Shown: positions 51,748 through 59,772 of the stretch, one piece after another
Layout of the letters: each line of letters begins with the position of its first letter
How positions within the stretch are numbered: position 1 is the first letter of the stretch
Assembly: GCA_020882975.1 (NCBI GenBank)
Contig: JAHRFD010000005.1
Location: 177,271-241,270, forward strand
Length of the DNA stretch: 64,000 nucleotides
Direction: 5' to 3'
From: Microcoleus sp. EPA2
GTDB lineage: Bacteria > Cyanobacteriota > Cyanobacteriia > Cyanobacteriales > Microcoleaceae
Notes under the pieces: generated by a model
What the model was told of the DNA's origin: nothing
The model's input: only the letters and a program-made list of their open reading frames with translations
The model's database searches: none
Position numbers and translations under genes: made by a program

Positions 51748-52923
51748 TTAGTTGCTCATGAATGGTTTCTCAAAGATTATATGAAAAATATAAGCACTCA
51801 AGAGGCATAGTGGCAATCCTAATACTGAAAGTAGGATCGAATTGACTAACGGTGTTCGGATTACATCTTTGAGAGCGAATTGAAGCAGGGCCATTGCTAT
51901 CGTATGTACTAGGTACAGGCTATAAGAAAAAGACCCTAATTTAACTAGCCATCGCCCTTCTAATATCTGCAAAATACCTGTAAAAGAATTTTTTAGTCCA
52001 TCAGACAAAAACCGCGTGCAGGAAATAATTAACCCCGTAGCTACTACACCCAATAAAATATCGTCAAAAATGATGTTTACTTGGACCAGATCGAAGGCAT
52101 TGGCAACGACTAAGCTAATCCAAATTCCACCTAATAGGCTCGTCACTAAATCCCAAGGAAATCTTTCTTTCAAATTTACTAAGGATTGCTTTTTAGAAAA
52201 TCCGATAGTGGCCCCAATCATTCCTAGTGTAAATAGGATTATGTACCACCAATGGGCGATGCGAAAACCAATTATAGCACCAAATATACTCGCCACAACT
52301 AACACAGGTATGAGGCCAAAGCGTCGCCATACAGGTAGTAGTAAAAATGCAAACACGAAATAGATTTGCCATTCTAGTGCTACACTCCACATGGGGGGAT
52401 TGATCAGGAAGACCCATTCACCCTTGAGGTTATGAAGCAGCAATAAGTGTGATAATATGCCACCTAGAGTGAAAGCAGGTTGTCCAGAATTCCAATGCCA
52501 TCCTGTAGCAGACATTAAAGTTGCTGGTACTAGAGCTGACAATAGCAAGGAAAAGAAAAGGGCTGCGTAATAAGGAGGTAAAATTCTGCGGGCCCGTCGC
52601 TGGATATAATTAACAACTCCACCTCGCAGTTTACCATCGCTAGATTTAGCAACAGGTAACATTAAACAATAGCCAGAAAGCACAATGAAGATGGCAACAC
52701 TGGATGCTCCATGTGACATGAAAACTTCTATTATTGAGTTCAACAAGTAAGGTAATTGTATTATTCCTGATTGGGTGTTAATGACATCAAGATAAATGTG
52801 AAACAAGACCACGTATAGAGCTGCCATCCCCCGCATTCCATCTAAATATTCAAGGCGAATTCTTGTTGATTTGGGGGGATTTAAGGGCTCTGTGGAGGAT
52901 TGAGATAATTCAATGCTAGACAT
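51748..52923 (-). CDS. Acyltransferase-3 (OafA/NodX-type) membrane protein
   Basis: 391 residues with about ten transmembrane helices. The N-terminal family motif is RLEYLDGMRGMAALYVVLFH (catalytic His at its end). RRARRILPPYYAALFFS is the conserved R..R..P.Y segment, and SYSLYLVHTIAMALL lies near the C-terminus. These enzymes transfer acetyl or other acyl groups to sugars of polysaccharides or lipids across the membrane. The upstream gene at 52938 (14-base gap) encodes a hexapeptide acetyltransferase, so the two probably form a small surface-polysaccharide modification unit. Confidence 0.92.
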   Translation of the reverse strand: MSSIELSQSSTEPLNPPKSTRIRLEYLDGMRGMAALYVVLFHIYLDVINTQSGIIQLPYLLNSIIEVFMSHGASSVAIFIVLSGYCLMLPVAKSSDGKLRGGVVNYIQRRARRILPPYYAALFFSLLLSALVPATLMSATGWHWNSGQPAFTLGGILSHLLLLHNLKGEWVFLINPPMWSVALEWQIYFVFAFLLLPVWRRFGLIPVLVVASIFGAIIGFRIAHWWYIILFTLGMIGATIGFSKKQSLVNLKERFPWDLVTSLLGGIWISLVVANAFDLVQVNIIFDDILLGVVATGLIISCTRFLSDGLKNSFTGILQILEGRWLVKLGSFSYSLYLVHTIAMALLQFALKDVIRTPLVNSILLSVLGLPLCLLSAYIFHIIFEKPFMSN

Positions 52924-52937
52924 GAAACTCCGTAATA

Positions 52938-53453
52938 TTATTCAGAGAAAGTACGATCGCTAGGGGAAGGGGGGTCGATTTTTTTGACAACTCTCGCAGG
53001 TATTCCCGCCACAATACTATAAGGCTCTACGTCTTTATTCACTAGGGAACCAGCAGCTACTACTGAATGCTCTCCTATGATACAAGGACCAATCACCGTC
53101 ACATTACTAGCCAGCCAAGCTCCTTCTTTGATGATCACGTCTCTACCAAAGCCTGGAACAGTGATTTGTCTTTCACGACCAAACTTGTTATAATCGTGGG
53201 TTCCTGTTAAAACTGAAACATTCAGTCCAAAAAATACATATTCTCCTATTTTGATGTCACCGGAGATTGTATTAAAAGTAGCATTGTTAATCACCGCAGT
53301 TTCTGCTATTTGCAAACGGTCTTCATTCCCGTAAAGCAAGTATTTGAATAGAAAACGGGTTTCCATATATCTGTCGATCGCCAAATTTCCTATTCTGGAA
53401 AATAACTTGTCGTAAATTTTAATTACCAGCAGCTTAATTTTTTTTTTGATCAT
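52938..53453 (-). CDS. Left-handed beta-helix (hexapeptide) acyltransferase
   Basis: 171 residues from the ATG at 53453, with AAGGAG upstream; a TTG two codons earlier is less likely. Hexapeptide repeats run from ITVPGFGRDVIIKEGAWLASNVTVIGPCIIGEHSVVAAGSLV, and DIKIGEYVFFGLNVSVLTGTHD contains the catalytic-type His. The N-terminal 45 residues are basic and amphipathic. Resembles WbbJ/LacA/CysE-like O-acetyltransferases using acetyl-CoA. Same strand and 14 bases upstream of the acyltransferase-3 gene; a surface glycan is the likely target. Confidence 0.92.
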   Translation of the reverse strand: MIKKKIKLLVIKIYDKLFSRIGNLAIDRYMETRFLFKYLLYGNEDRLQIAETAVINNATFNTISGDIKIGEYVFFGLNVSVLTGTHDYNKFGRERQITVPGFGRDVIIKEGAWLASNVTVIGPCIIGEHSVVAAGSLVNKDVEPYSIVAGIPARVVKKIDPPSPSDRTFSE

Positions 53454-53560
53454 TGCCAAACTCCTTATTTACTCTTAGATTTATCCCAAAAAAACGAGTT
53501 TTTGGTTGGCTCGATGCCAAACCAAAGCAAAATTTGGGGGAAGTCTCACCACATTTACAC

Positions 53561-53645
53561 TTATTTCAAATTCTAGTTCAAAGTGGGGGAATAATCTCTA
53601 ATTTATGATTATTTCAAATTGTACTTGCAGCGGGGGGAATAATTT
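53561..53645. repeat. 37-bp near-duplicate spanning the cupin 3' end
   Basis: Two copies, 53561-53597 and 53609-53645. They share TTATTTCAAATT at one end and GGGGGAATAAT at the other and differ in the 11-13 bases between. The second copy includes the end of the cupin coding sequence and its stop codon. Confidence 0.7.
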
Positions 53646-53916
53646 TTAAACCGTAGTTTGGGGCCGCGGCCAAAATTTTTTCGACATCAGGGGGGGAAAG
53701 GGGAGGTGGTAGCACCGACTGTTGTGTCGCCATCGTACCTACTTCGATAAAAAATTTCTCTAATCCTGCTGGTGTCACCCAACACAGCATTTTTGCGGGA
53801 AGGGAGCCGATATTTGTAAATCTGTGAAGTTGTCCTTTGGGAGAATGAAGGAAAGTTCCAGCACTGGCGACGATTATTTCTCGATCGAGTTCAAACTCAA
53901 ACTCTCCCTCTTGAAT
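53614..53916 (-). pseudogene. Cupin-domain gene, 3' fragment (interrupted by the tnpB element)
   Basis: 100 codons starting at the insertion junction with IQEGEFEFELDREIIVASAG, then TFLHSPKGQLHRFTNIG, MLCWVTPAGLEKFFIEVG and a Pro-rich tail. This is the second half of a cyanobacterial cupin: the beta-strand motif 2 with its His (QLHRF) is present. The first motif (HxH...E), which would supply most metal ligands, is absent. The open frame continues 26 codons into the IS right end, giving a fused start that is probably meaningless. The 5' fragment lies at 55262-55334 on the other side of the element. Roughly 45 residues appear to be missing between the two pieces, judged from memory of family lengths. 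Confidence 0.85.
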
Positions 53917-54110
53917 TTGACACTCCGCTGGCGTGAACGCGCAGGGATTCTTTAATCTACGAGCCAACTTGCTGATGCAGGATTTCTCCAGCAAAAGTAG
54001 AGGTCAATTCTCCTAAAGCGTTGCTTGCATCTAATGCAAAGGTTTCGGTATGCCCTACCGTACCCAATCCTCGATTCAGGATGTTTCTAGCTGCGTTAAA
54101 ATCTCTATCA
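53917..54110 (-). ncRNA. Putative omega/reRNA of the tnpB element
   Basis: TnpB guides come from the 3' end of the tnpB transcript through the right end. Here the right end on the minus strand reads AAAGAATCCCTGCGCG, TTCA, an imperfect complementary arm (CGCCAGCGG), then AGTGTCAA at the boundary. The guide would be the first bases beyond, ATTCAAGAGGGAGAG, inside the cupin gene. Its 5' limit is not visible and is only a guess. Confidence 0.4.
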
Positions 54111-55147
54111 AGCGTACAACCACACTTGCAAACGTGAGTTCTGGTAGATAGTGTTTTCTTGACAATTTCACCGCAACTAGAGCATTCTTGGCTGGTGTAT
54201 TGGGGATTCACCGCAACCGTTACTCTCTGAAATACTTTGCCAAAGTATTCAATCCAGATACGGAAATGATACCAAGAAGCATCGTTAATAGACTTAGCCA
54301 GACAAGGATTTTTCACCATGTTTTTGATTCTCAAATCTTCGTAGACGACTACATCGTTTGATGAGATTACGCACCTTGCTAATTTCACAGCATGGTCTTT
54401 GCGCTGTCTACTTATTTTGAGATGGCGTTTACTTAGAACCAGCCTAGCCTTGCCTCTGTTGTTTGAAGGTTTAACTTTTCTGGATACGCGACGTTGAGCG
54501 CGTTTGAGGACTTTTTCACCTTTTCTCAGAAACCTCGGATTTTCAACCGTATTTCCGTTCGAGTCAGTGTAGTATTCTTTCAATCCTACGTCTAATCCGA
54601 TCGTAGTACCCGAAGGCTCTGTGTTTTCCAAACGGTCAACGTCAACGCAAAACTGAACATACACACCGTCTGCACGTTTTACCAATCTCACCCGTTTAAT
54701 TTGGCTAATTTGGTAAAAGTGTAAGTCGCGCGTTCCTTTTAGTTTGAGTTTCCCAATTCCTTTTTTGTCGGTAAATTTGATTGATTTACGATCTAGGGCC
54801 AATTTCCATCCAGTTGATTTATACTCAACTGAGCGACAATATTTCTGGAATTGGGGATATCCCTTTTTGCCAGGAGTTCCCTTTTTGCAGTTATCGTAGA
54901 ATCGGGAGATAGCAGACCATGCTCGTTCGGCACTAGCTTGTCTTGCTTGAGAGTTGAGTTCGTCAGCGAACGAAAAGTCGCGAGCCAATACAGCGCAGTA
55001 TTTGTTCAAGTCGTACTTGTTAACTTTTGGGTTGTCAATCCAATAGCGCAAACAGCTATTTCTGACAAATTTTGCTGTACGAATTGCTTCATCTACTGCT
55101 GAGAACTGACTCTGATTTCCGTAGGTTTTGAATTCAAAGACTAGCAT
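53957..55147 (-). CDS. tnpB: TnpB-family RNA-guided nuclease (IS200/IS605 accessory protein)
   Basis: 396 residues. N-terminal HTH_OrfB region MLVFEFKTYGNQSQFSAVDEAIRTAKFVRN. The RuvC-like catalytic residues are Asp in TTIGLDVGLKEYYTDSNG (about residue 187), Glu in VVVYEDLRIKNMVKNP (about 275) and Asp in LDRDFNAARNIL (about 345). The zinc ribbon is QECSSCGEIVKK...HVCKCGCTLDRD. All appear intact, so the protein is probably active. A perfect AGGAGG precedes the ATG. TnpB cuts DNA under guidance of an RNA from its own right end and helps keep the element in place. No TnpA is encoded, so movement would need a transposase in trans. Confidence 0.95.
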   Translation of the reverse strand: MLVFEFKTYGNQSQFSAVDEAIRTAKFVRNSCLRYWIDNPKVNKYDLNKYCAVLARDFSFADELNSQARQASAERAWSAISRFYDNCKKGTPGKKGYPQFQKYCRSVEYKSTGWKLALDRKSIKFTDKKGIGKLKLKGTRDLHFYQISQIKRVRLVKRADGVYVQFCVDVDRLENTEPSGTTIGLDVGLKEYYTDSNGNTVENPRFLRKGEKVLKRAQRRVSRKVKPSNNRGKARLVLSKRHLKISRQRKDHAVKLARCVISSNDVVVYEDLRIKNMVKNPCLAKSINDASWYHFRIWIEYFGKVFQRVTVAVNPQYTSQECSSCGEIVKKTLSTRTHVCKCGCTLDRDFNAARNILNRGLGTVGHTETFALDASNALGELTSTFAGEILHQQVGS

Positions 55148-55261
55148 TGCTTTACCTCCTGCTTTAGGCTAACTTACTCAGTTTAAAATAGCTCGCAAGT
55201 TCAACAAATTTTTACAATTAAAGCCGTCCTAAAAGGACGGGGTTTTCAACCCTGTTTTCTG

Positions 55262-55334
55262 ATAAATCTCCGAGTACCCAGTAGGATGCACCTTGACCTT
55301 GTGTCTTAAATATGCCGTCTGTTTTGACTGTCAT
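55262..55334 (-). pseudogene. Cupin-domain gene, 5' fragment
   Basis: From the ATG at 55334 (preceded by GGTGGG) it reads MTVKTDGIFKTQGQGASYWV then LGDL before running into the IS left end. ASYWVLGDL is the usual N-terminal strand of the same cupin family as the 3' fragment at 53614-53916. It is too short for ordinary gene finders. After GDL, family members continue with an aromatic-rich strand that is missing here. The junction sequence GATTTAT next to the element end gives TTTAT as the likely target-adjacent motif. Confidence 0.8.
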
Positions 55335-55414
55335 AGACCCACCTTTCTTGGAATTAACGGGCGTTAGCTATGGGCAATTCGTTACCAGGGATTGAGGATG
55401 GGAAGTATGAGGTA

Positions 55415-55589
55415 TAGCCTTTCTAAGTTAGGTGGGTACTAGGTAATGGGTAAATGGGGCATGGGAACCCCCCCCTGCCCCCCAAGGGGGGATGGGGGAA
55501 GTGCATAGGGCATTATTAATTACCAATTACCAATTACCTATTACCCATTACCAATTCTCGATCGTACCTCATCTTTCGGAGAAAGGCTA
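55415..55589. mobile_element. MITE-like element with 10-bp terminal inverted repeats
   Basis: 175 bases bounded by TAGCCTTTCT (55415-55424) and its exact complement AGAAAGGCTA (55580-55589). Inside are TAAGTTAGGTGGGTACTAGG, a C/G-rich hairpin core (about 55469-55500), GCATAGGGCATTA, and five heptamer-type units (ATTACCA). No coding capacity. A partial second copy lies in opposite orientation at 46439-46520. Confidence 0.8.
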
Positions 55590-55657
55590 CATCTACCTGT
55601 CATCTCATCCCCAGAATGTCCAACTAGGCAATTTTACCAAAACATGACAACAGAGAG

Positions 55658-56674
55658 TTAATCTGTTGATTTTTCTAAACTTTGAACTGATTCAATCAAA
55701 TCTCGGATGGTGTTAGTACCTTCTGAACTCTCAAAGGATAAGGGGAATTTGCCGCGAGCGATCATTCTTAAACCCAAGGGGCCGAGACTTAATAAACCTT
55801 GGACATCGCGGAAGTAGTTTCCTACTACTTCGATGCCAAATTTACGCTCGTCTATCCAGCCACCTTCTTTGACTAGATTGATTAAGACTTTGCGGTGGCG
55901 AATCGATCGACTGGCTTGGTCATCTTTGCGATCGAGAATCTCTTGTTTAATCTTACCAATTTGATCCATCGGCGCAACTTCCATGGGGCAAACCGAGTTG
56001 CAGTAGTAACAACGGGTACATCCCCAAACGCCTTCTGTGCCTTGGTTATATTTTTCCAGGCGATTTTCTGTATCGCTATCGCGGGAGTCGGCGATGGTGC
56101 GATAAGCTTTGGCTAGGGCGTGGGGCCCGACAAATTCTGGGTTGACTTCGCGGGCGTTGCACTCAGAATAGCACGCGCCGCAGAGGATGCAATTGCCTGT
56201 TTGGTCGAGTTTCGATCGCTCTTCTGGTGTTTGCAGAAATTCGCGTTCGGGCACTGCTCGCCCCGAAGTGCTGACATAGGGGTCAACGGCTTCCAGGTTG
56301 TCCCAAAAACTGGTCATATCGACGACCAAATCTTTGATTACGGGCATATTTCCCATGGGGGCGATCGTAATTTCTGGGATGAAATCGGTTGGTTTTTCTG
56401 CCGAACTGAAATTAGCTATTTTGTCAAGTCTTGCGAGTTCGCTGCCAACATTTTCTTTGCAAGCTAATGCCGATCGACCATTAATCCGCATGGAACAACT
56501 ACCACAAATTGTGTTGCGGCAATTTTTGCGGTAGGCTAAGCTGCCATCCTGTTGCCACTTAATGCTGTTGAGGCAGTCGAGGATAGTATTGCTCTCTTCT
56601 ACCTCTAGGGTGTAAGTATGAACGCGGGGAGGCTCGTTTTGATTTTGGCGAACTACATTAAAACGGACTTGCAT
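55658..56674 (-). CDS. sdhB: Succinate dehydrogenase / fumarate reductase iron-sulfur subunit
   Basis: 338 residues. The 2Fe-2S ligands lie in NCRNTICGSCSMRINGRSALAC (about residues 58-78), the 4Fe-4S group in CILCGACYSEC (about 162-172), and the 3Fe-4S/4Fe-4S group in GCTRCYYCNSVCPMEVAP (about 218-235). About 80 residues follow the last cluster, longer than in E. coli SdhB. This C-terminal extension is common in cyanobacteria. In cyanobacteria it passes electrons from succinate to plastoquinone in the thylakoid. No sdhA or membrane-anchor gene is adjacent, which is usual for cyanobacteria. Confidence 0.95.
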   Translation of the reverse strand: MQVRFNVVRQNQNEPPRVHTYTLEVEESNTILDCLNSIKWQQDGSLAYRKNCRNTICGSCSMRINGRSALACKENVGSELARLDKIANFSSAEKPTDFIPEITIAPMGNMPVIKDLVVDMTSFWDNLEAVDPYVSTSGRAVPEREFLQTPEERSKLDQTGNCILCGACYSECNAREVNPEFVGPHALAKAYRTIADSRDSDTENRLEKYNQGTEGVWGCTRCYYCNSVCPMEVAPMDQIGKIKQEILDRKDDQASRSIRHRKVLINLVKEGGWIDERKFGIEVVGNYFRDVQGLLSLGPLGLRMIARGKFPLSFESSEGTNTIRDLIESVQSLEKSTD

Positions 56675-56956
56675 AGTTTCGGCTAGGAAGTTTTCGTATA
56701 TTTTAAGCTGAAATTTTTGGTTATTTAAAAAGCTATTAATTATTTAATAGTAAGTATTTATCAAAAATCGCCGTAAATTCCGCACTGCCTTGGTGAATTT
56801 CTGGGGGTTTTTTAGGCGATCGCACTGATTTTAACAGAGAGAGCGATCGGCTAATATGGGAACTTGGTTGAGCTTGCAATGTTGGTGCGTCCGCGGCCTT
56901 AGACACTCAGAAAAACCTAGCATCCTGACCACAAGCCCCTGGATTCATCTGTAGGT
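56675..56956. other. Divergent intergenic region between sdhB and radC
   Basis: Contains two HIP1-like GCGATCGC/GAGCGATCGG sites and otherwise AT-rich sequence next to sdhB. No gene or RNA was recognised. It should hold both promoters. Confidence 0.4.
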
Positions 56957-56989
56957 TCAATCTCAAATCTCAAATCTCAAATCTAAAAT
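56957..56989 (+). repeat. Heptamer repeat directly upstream of radC
   Basis: Four tandem copies of the 7-mer CAAATCT/AATCTCA end 4 bases before the radC ATG, occupying the position where the ribosome-binding site should be. No Shine-Dalgarno sequence is visible. Confidence 0.85.
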
Positions 56990-56992
56990 TCG

Positions 56993-57724
56993 ATGACTTA
57001 CAGCTTGAGAATTGTCGATTTACCGACAAGTGAACGGCCGCGGGAGCGCTTGATGGCTAGTGGCCCAAAAAGTTTGGCGACTGCGGAACTGATTGCGATT
57101 CTGCTCGGTACGGGGCAGGGAAAGGGCAAGCTTTCGGCTGTGGGGTTGGGACAATATATTTTAAATCAGTTGAGCCAGCACCAACGAGACCCTCTGGCTG
57201 TGCTCCGGGATATTAGCGTGCAGGAGTTGACCCAGATTCACGGGATCGGTCCTGCTAAGGCGACGGGGATTTTGGCTGCGGTAGAATTGGGTAAGCGGGT
57301 GTTTCAGTCGCGGCCACCGGATTTGGCAATTGTTGACTCTCCCCAATCGGCTGCGGCTGCTCTGAGTCAGGATTTGATGTGGCAGTCTCAGGAACGTTTT
57401 GCTGTGGTGTTGCTGGATGTAAAAAATCGGCTGCTGGGAACTCAGGTAATTACCATCGGCACTGCGACAGAGACTTTGGCTCACCCTAGGGATATTTTTC
57501 GAGAAGTCATCCGTCAAGGGGCCACTAGGGCGATTATTTCCCATAATCATCCGTCGGGAAATCTGGAACCGAGCCCGGAGGATATTGCTTTGACACGGCA
57601 GTTGCTGGCTGGAGCCCAGTTTTTGTGTATTCCCTTGTTAGATCACTTGATTTTGGGAAATGGCGATTTTCGGAGCTTACGACAGACCACTACTCTTTGG
57701 GACGATTATCCCCAGGGAGATTGA
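56993..57724 (+). CDS. radC: RadC family JAB-domain protein
   Basis: 243 residues. The N-terminal UPF0758 helix-hairpin part is [20 protein letters not shown]...[10 protein letters not shown] and [22 protein letters not shown]. The C-terminal MPN/JAB metal site is [14 protein letters not shown] (H-x-H-x7-S-x2-D, about residues 183-196) with the upstream Glu in [15 protein letters not shown]. The family was once tied to DNA repair; its biochemical role remains unclear. It is preceded by a heptamer repeat instead of a normal ribosome-binding site. Confidence 0.95.
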   Translation: MTYSLRIVDLPTSERPRERLMASGPKSLATAELIAILLGTGQGKGKLSAVGLGQYILNQLSQHQRDPLAVLRDISVQELTQIHGIGPAKATGILAAVELGKRVFQSRPPDLAIVDSPQSAAAALSQDLMWQSQERFAVVLLDVKNRLLGTQVITIGTATETLAHPRDIFREVIRQGATRAIISHNHPSGNLEPSPEDIALTRQLLAGAQFLCIPLLDHLILGNGDFRSLRQTTTLWDDYPQGD

Positions 57725-58041
57725 CATCTTCTGCTTAACTAACTCCATCACTATCATTAGTTATTTGTATATTTGGGGGATTCAATGGCTGAATCACCGA
57801 TTACAGAAGGCAAATTTTGTGGCTAGATCGCTCTGGGGCAGAGTGTTTGGTCTGAATGTCGCTACTGATACTCCGTGGAGAACATAACTCGGTTAATCTA
57901 GTAATGGTGGGCTGAAGAGATCGCTAATTTGATTTTTTTCTAGCATACTGAACGTATACTGTACCAGCACCTAGGGACCCAATTATTAAGAAATTATGAA
58001 GTTGGGTGTAAAATAAACGGCGTGGTGATAGGAGAAAAACT
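57725..58041. other. Intergenic region radC to DUF1815-like gene, nothing recognised
   Basis: No hairpin with a T-run and no supported frame. Directly before 58042 lies ATAGGAGAAAAACT, which provides the ribosome-binding site for the GTG start of the next gene. Confidence 0.4.
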
Positions 58042-58386
58042 GTGTTTCTGAGACTTGCAGAACAACACCGTAAATTCGTCCAAGATTTGGTAATGAACCT
58101 CCAAGCTTTAGCGATCGTGCTAGAGCATCGGGGTTATCTGGCATCCTGCTACACTTGCGGGGGTCAGATGAACAGTGCCTCATTTATGGTCAGTTTGACG
58201 GATAATCATCTGATTCGATTTTTAGTGTCAGATTATGGTATCACTTGGACTGAGATGCGGGACGATCGGGAACTGATGAAACTAGAAGGTGCAGAAGCGA
58301 TTAGTCAGTTACAAGAACTGGCAAATCTCGTGAAGTACCATATCCAACCTTCAGAAGCTACTTTGGCTACGGCCCAACGAGTCTAG
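58042..58386 (+). CDS. DUF1815-like cyanobacterial protein
   Basis: 114 residues from a GTG start with AGGAG 9 bases upstream. The sequence FLRLAEQHRKFVQDLVMNLQALAIVLEHRGYLASCYTCGGQMNSASFMVSL is strongly conserved among cyanobacteria. I associate it with the DUF1815 family, from memory and without a search. Small soluble protein with two Cys (CYTC) and a predicted alpha/beta fold (HLIRFLVSDYGITWTEMRDD). Function unknown. Confidence 0.8.
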   Translation: MFLRLAEQHRKFVQDLVMNLQALAIVLEHRGYLASCYTCGGQMNSASFMVSLTDNHLIRFLVSDYGITWTEMRDDRELMKLEGAEAISQLQELANLVKYHIQPSEATLATAQRV

Positions 58387-59223
58387 TCATGGTCTGGTTC
58401 CAAGGGCACCGACAGCGAAAGTCTATGCTTCCCTGCTGCCAACCACTCCTTGGGGAGTATGTTGAGAAGGTCAGAAGTTGCGGAGCGATCGCAACTCAAC
58501 TGACAAGAGTCCTCTGAGTGACTTCTAACTAAGTGCTTTGAGACTCTCAGTCTAGCCCTAGAGAAGCTCTTGTGGGCCTTCCCAGACGGCATAGTTGATG
58601 CAATTAGGTCTAAGTGTCGGAACTTCCAGTTTTTTTGGCATCCATCGACGGAAAAATGCGAGGAGACAATGCCCAAAGTTTACCGCTCGAATTCAGAAAA
58701 AATGTGAAATTTTCAAGCCCTCAATTTATTTCCGGGGGACTTAAATTATACATTTGATTTTCTACCGTCGCATAATTCTCCCTGGAGAGCAGCTCACAAA
58801 ATGTGGTAGTACGAGTGCTAGTCGGCTGCTAAGTTAATTCCCCACTTTGACCTTCAAAAGTCCAAGAATTTGAAATTAACTTTGAGTAGGCAAGTAAAAT
58901 TCAATATTCAGAGTGAGGATGAGGCTGTGAAGATTGGCGAAGCGCAGTCAGGGGGTATGTTAAATGGGTGAACTGCGTTGATTTTTGCCCTTTGATTTAG
59001 TCTATAAGACTAACAATTAATTTGAAGCAGCAGCAATGCTGTCGAAATCTCACAGCCGGCCTTAGCCGGCTAAGTTTTGTTTAAATGTATGTTTTCAGTT
59101 GGTTTCTATAATTTCCAATTGGTGTTGATTAAAGTTGACGATCGCCCCGGCAACCATAATATTTTATAATTTATTTATAATTGCTCCGAAAAAATCGACC
59201 GGGAAGTTGAGAGTCAGAATCAA
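58387..59223. other. Long intergenic region, no gene recognised
   Basis: Apart from the hairpin at 59054-59071, no feature could be assigned. 58390-58680 is relatively GC-rich. Its minus strand has a 97-codon frame without family resemblance or ribosome-binding site. 58690-59050 is AT-rich apart from 58930-58980 (GGCGAAGCGCAGTCAGGGGG). A small RNA is possible because the hairpin lies nearly 670 bases after the last gene. Confidence 0.4.
59054..59080 (+). terminator. Possible terminator, isolated from any gene
   Basis: Perfect hairpin AGCCGGC, loop CTTA, GCCGGCT (59054-59071), followed by AAGTTTTGTTT. There is no annotated gene within 650 bases upstream on the plus strand, so it may end a small RNA. 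Confidence 0.55.
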
Positions 59224-59703
59224 ATGGTAAATTTAAGCGAAATTCTAGAGCCTGTAGCCAGTCAATTCCGCAGCCTGGGAATTCCCGAACCGATTACCCA
59301 TTGGGGACACCCAGTCATGATGGGCATCGTTGTGGTAGCCATGGGCAGTTTTGTTGGTTATACAGGATGGCAAGGACGTTTGGCCACCGATAAAGACGTG
59401 GCTATCAAAAGTCGCTCCGATCACCGCAAACTTGCTCCCTGGATGTTTTTGTTCATCGCTTTGGGCTACACTGGCGGCTTGTTGTCTCTGGTGATGCAAC
59501 ACCAGCCAGTGATGGAAAGTCCTCATTTTTGGACTGGTTCGACAATCATTGTATTGTTGACTGTTAATAGTTTGATTTCCCTAACAGGTTTTGGGGGCGA
59601 CAAGCTGGCACTGCGTGCTGTTCACGCTTATTTGGGGACGACAGCCCTGGCACTGATGGTACTCCACGCGGCTTTCGGTTTAAAATTGGGTTTGTCTATT
59701 TAA
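59224..59703 (+). CDS. DUF4079 domain membrane protein
   Basis: 159 residues with four predicted transmembrane helices (HPVMMGIVVVAMGSFVGYTG; APWMFLFIALGYTGGLLSLV; FWTGSTIIVLLTVNSLISLT; VHAYLGTTALALMVLHAAFG). Conserved His residues occur in or near the helices (HWGHPVM, DHRK, VHAYLG, LHAAFG), recalling a b-type cytochrome arrangement. The family DUF4079 is found in cyanobacteria and plastid-related proteins; haem binding is not shown. Followed by a hairpin at 59716-59745. Confidence 0.87.
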   Translation: MVNLSEILEPVASQFRSLGIPEPITHWGHPVMMGIVVVAMGSFVGYTGWQGRLATDKDVAIKSRSDHRKLAPWMFLFIALGYTGGLLSLVMQHQPVMESPHFWTGSTIIVLLTVNSLISLTGFGGDKLALRAVHAYLGTTALALMVLHAAFGLKLGLSI

Positions 59704-59715
59704 GAGCATACCCAC

Positions 59716-59745
59716 ATCCCCGACTTCTGCGGTGAAGTCGGGGAT
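59716..59745 (+). terminator. Hairpin after the DUF4079 gene
   Basis: 12-bp perfect stem ATCCCCGACTTC / GAAGTCGGGGAT with loop TGCGGT, 13 bases after the stop codon. The T-run is weak (ATAATAG). Confidence 0.65.
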
Positions 59746-59772
59746 ATAATAGCTATCGTGTTTTAGGTTTAG

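Larger units (their letters stand above)
53917..55261 (-). mobile_element. IS200/IS605-group (IS1341-type) element carrying only tnpB
   Basis: About 1345 bases. The left end (high-coordinate side) has the hairpin GCCGTCCTTTTAGGACGGC near 55230-55250 and begins after TTTAT of the cupin gene. The right end has a hairpin at about 53923-53948 and finishes with GTGTCAA at 53917. There is no tnpA, no terminal inverted repeat and no target duplication, as expected for this group. The boundaries are supported by the cupin reading frame resuming exactly at 53916 and breaking at 55262. Confidence 0.85.

Noticed and set aside
58383-58676. 97-codon minus-strand frame after the DUF1815-like gene
   Set aside because: No family resemblance, no ribosome-binding site, and it overlaps the end of the convergent gene; left as unexplained sequence.
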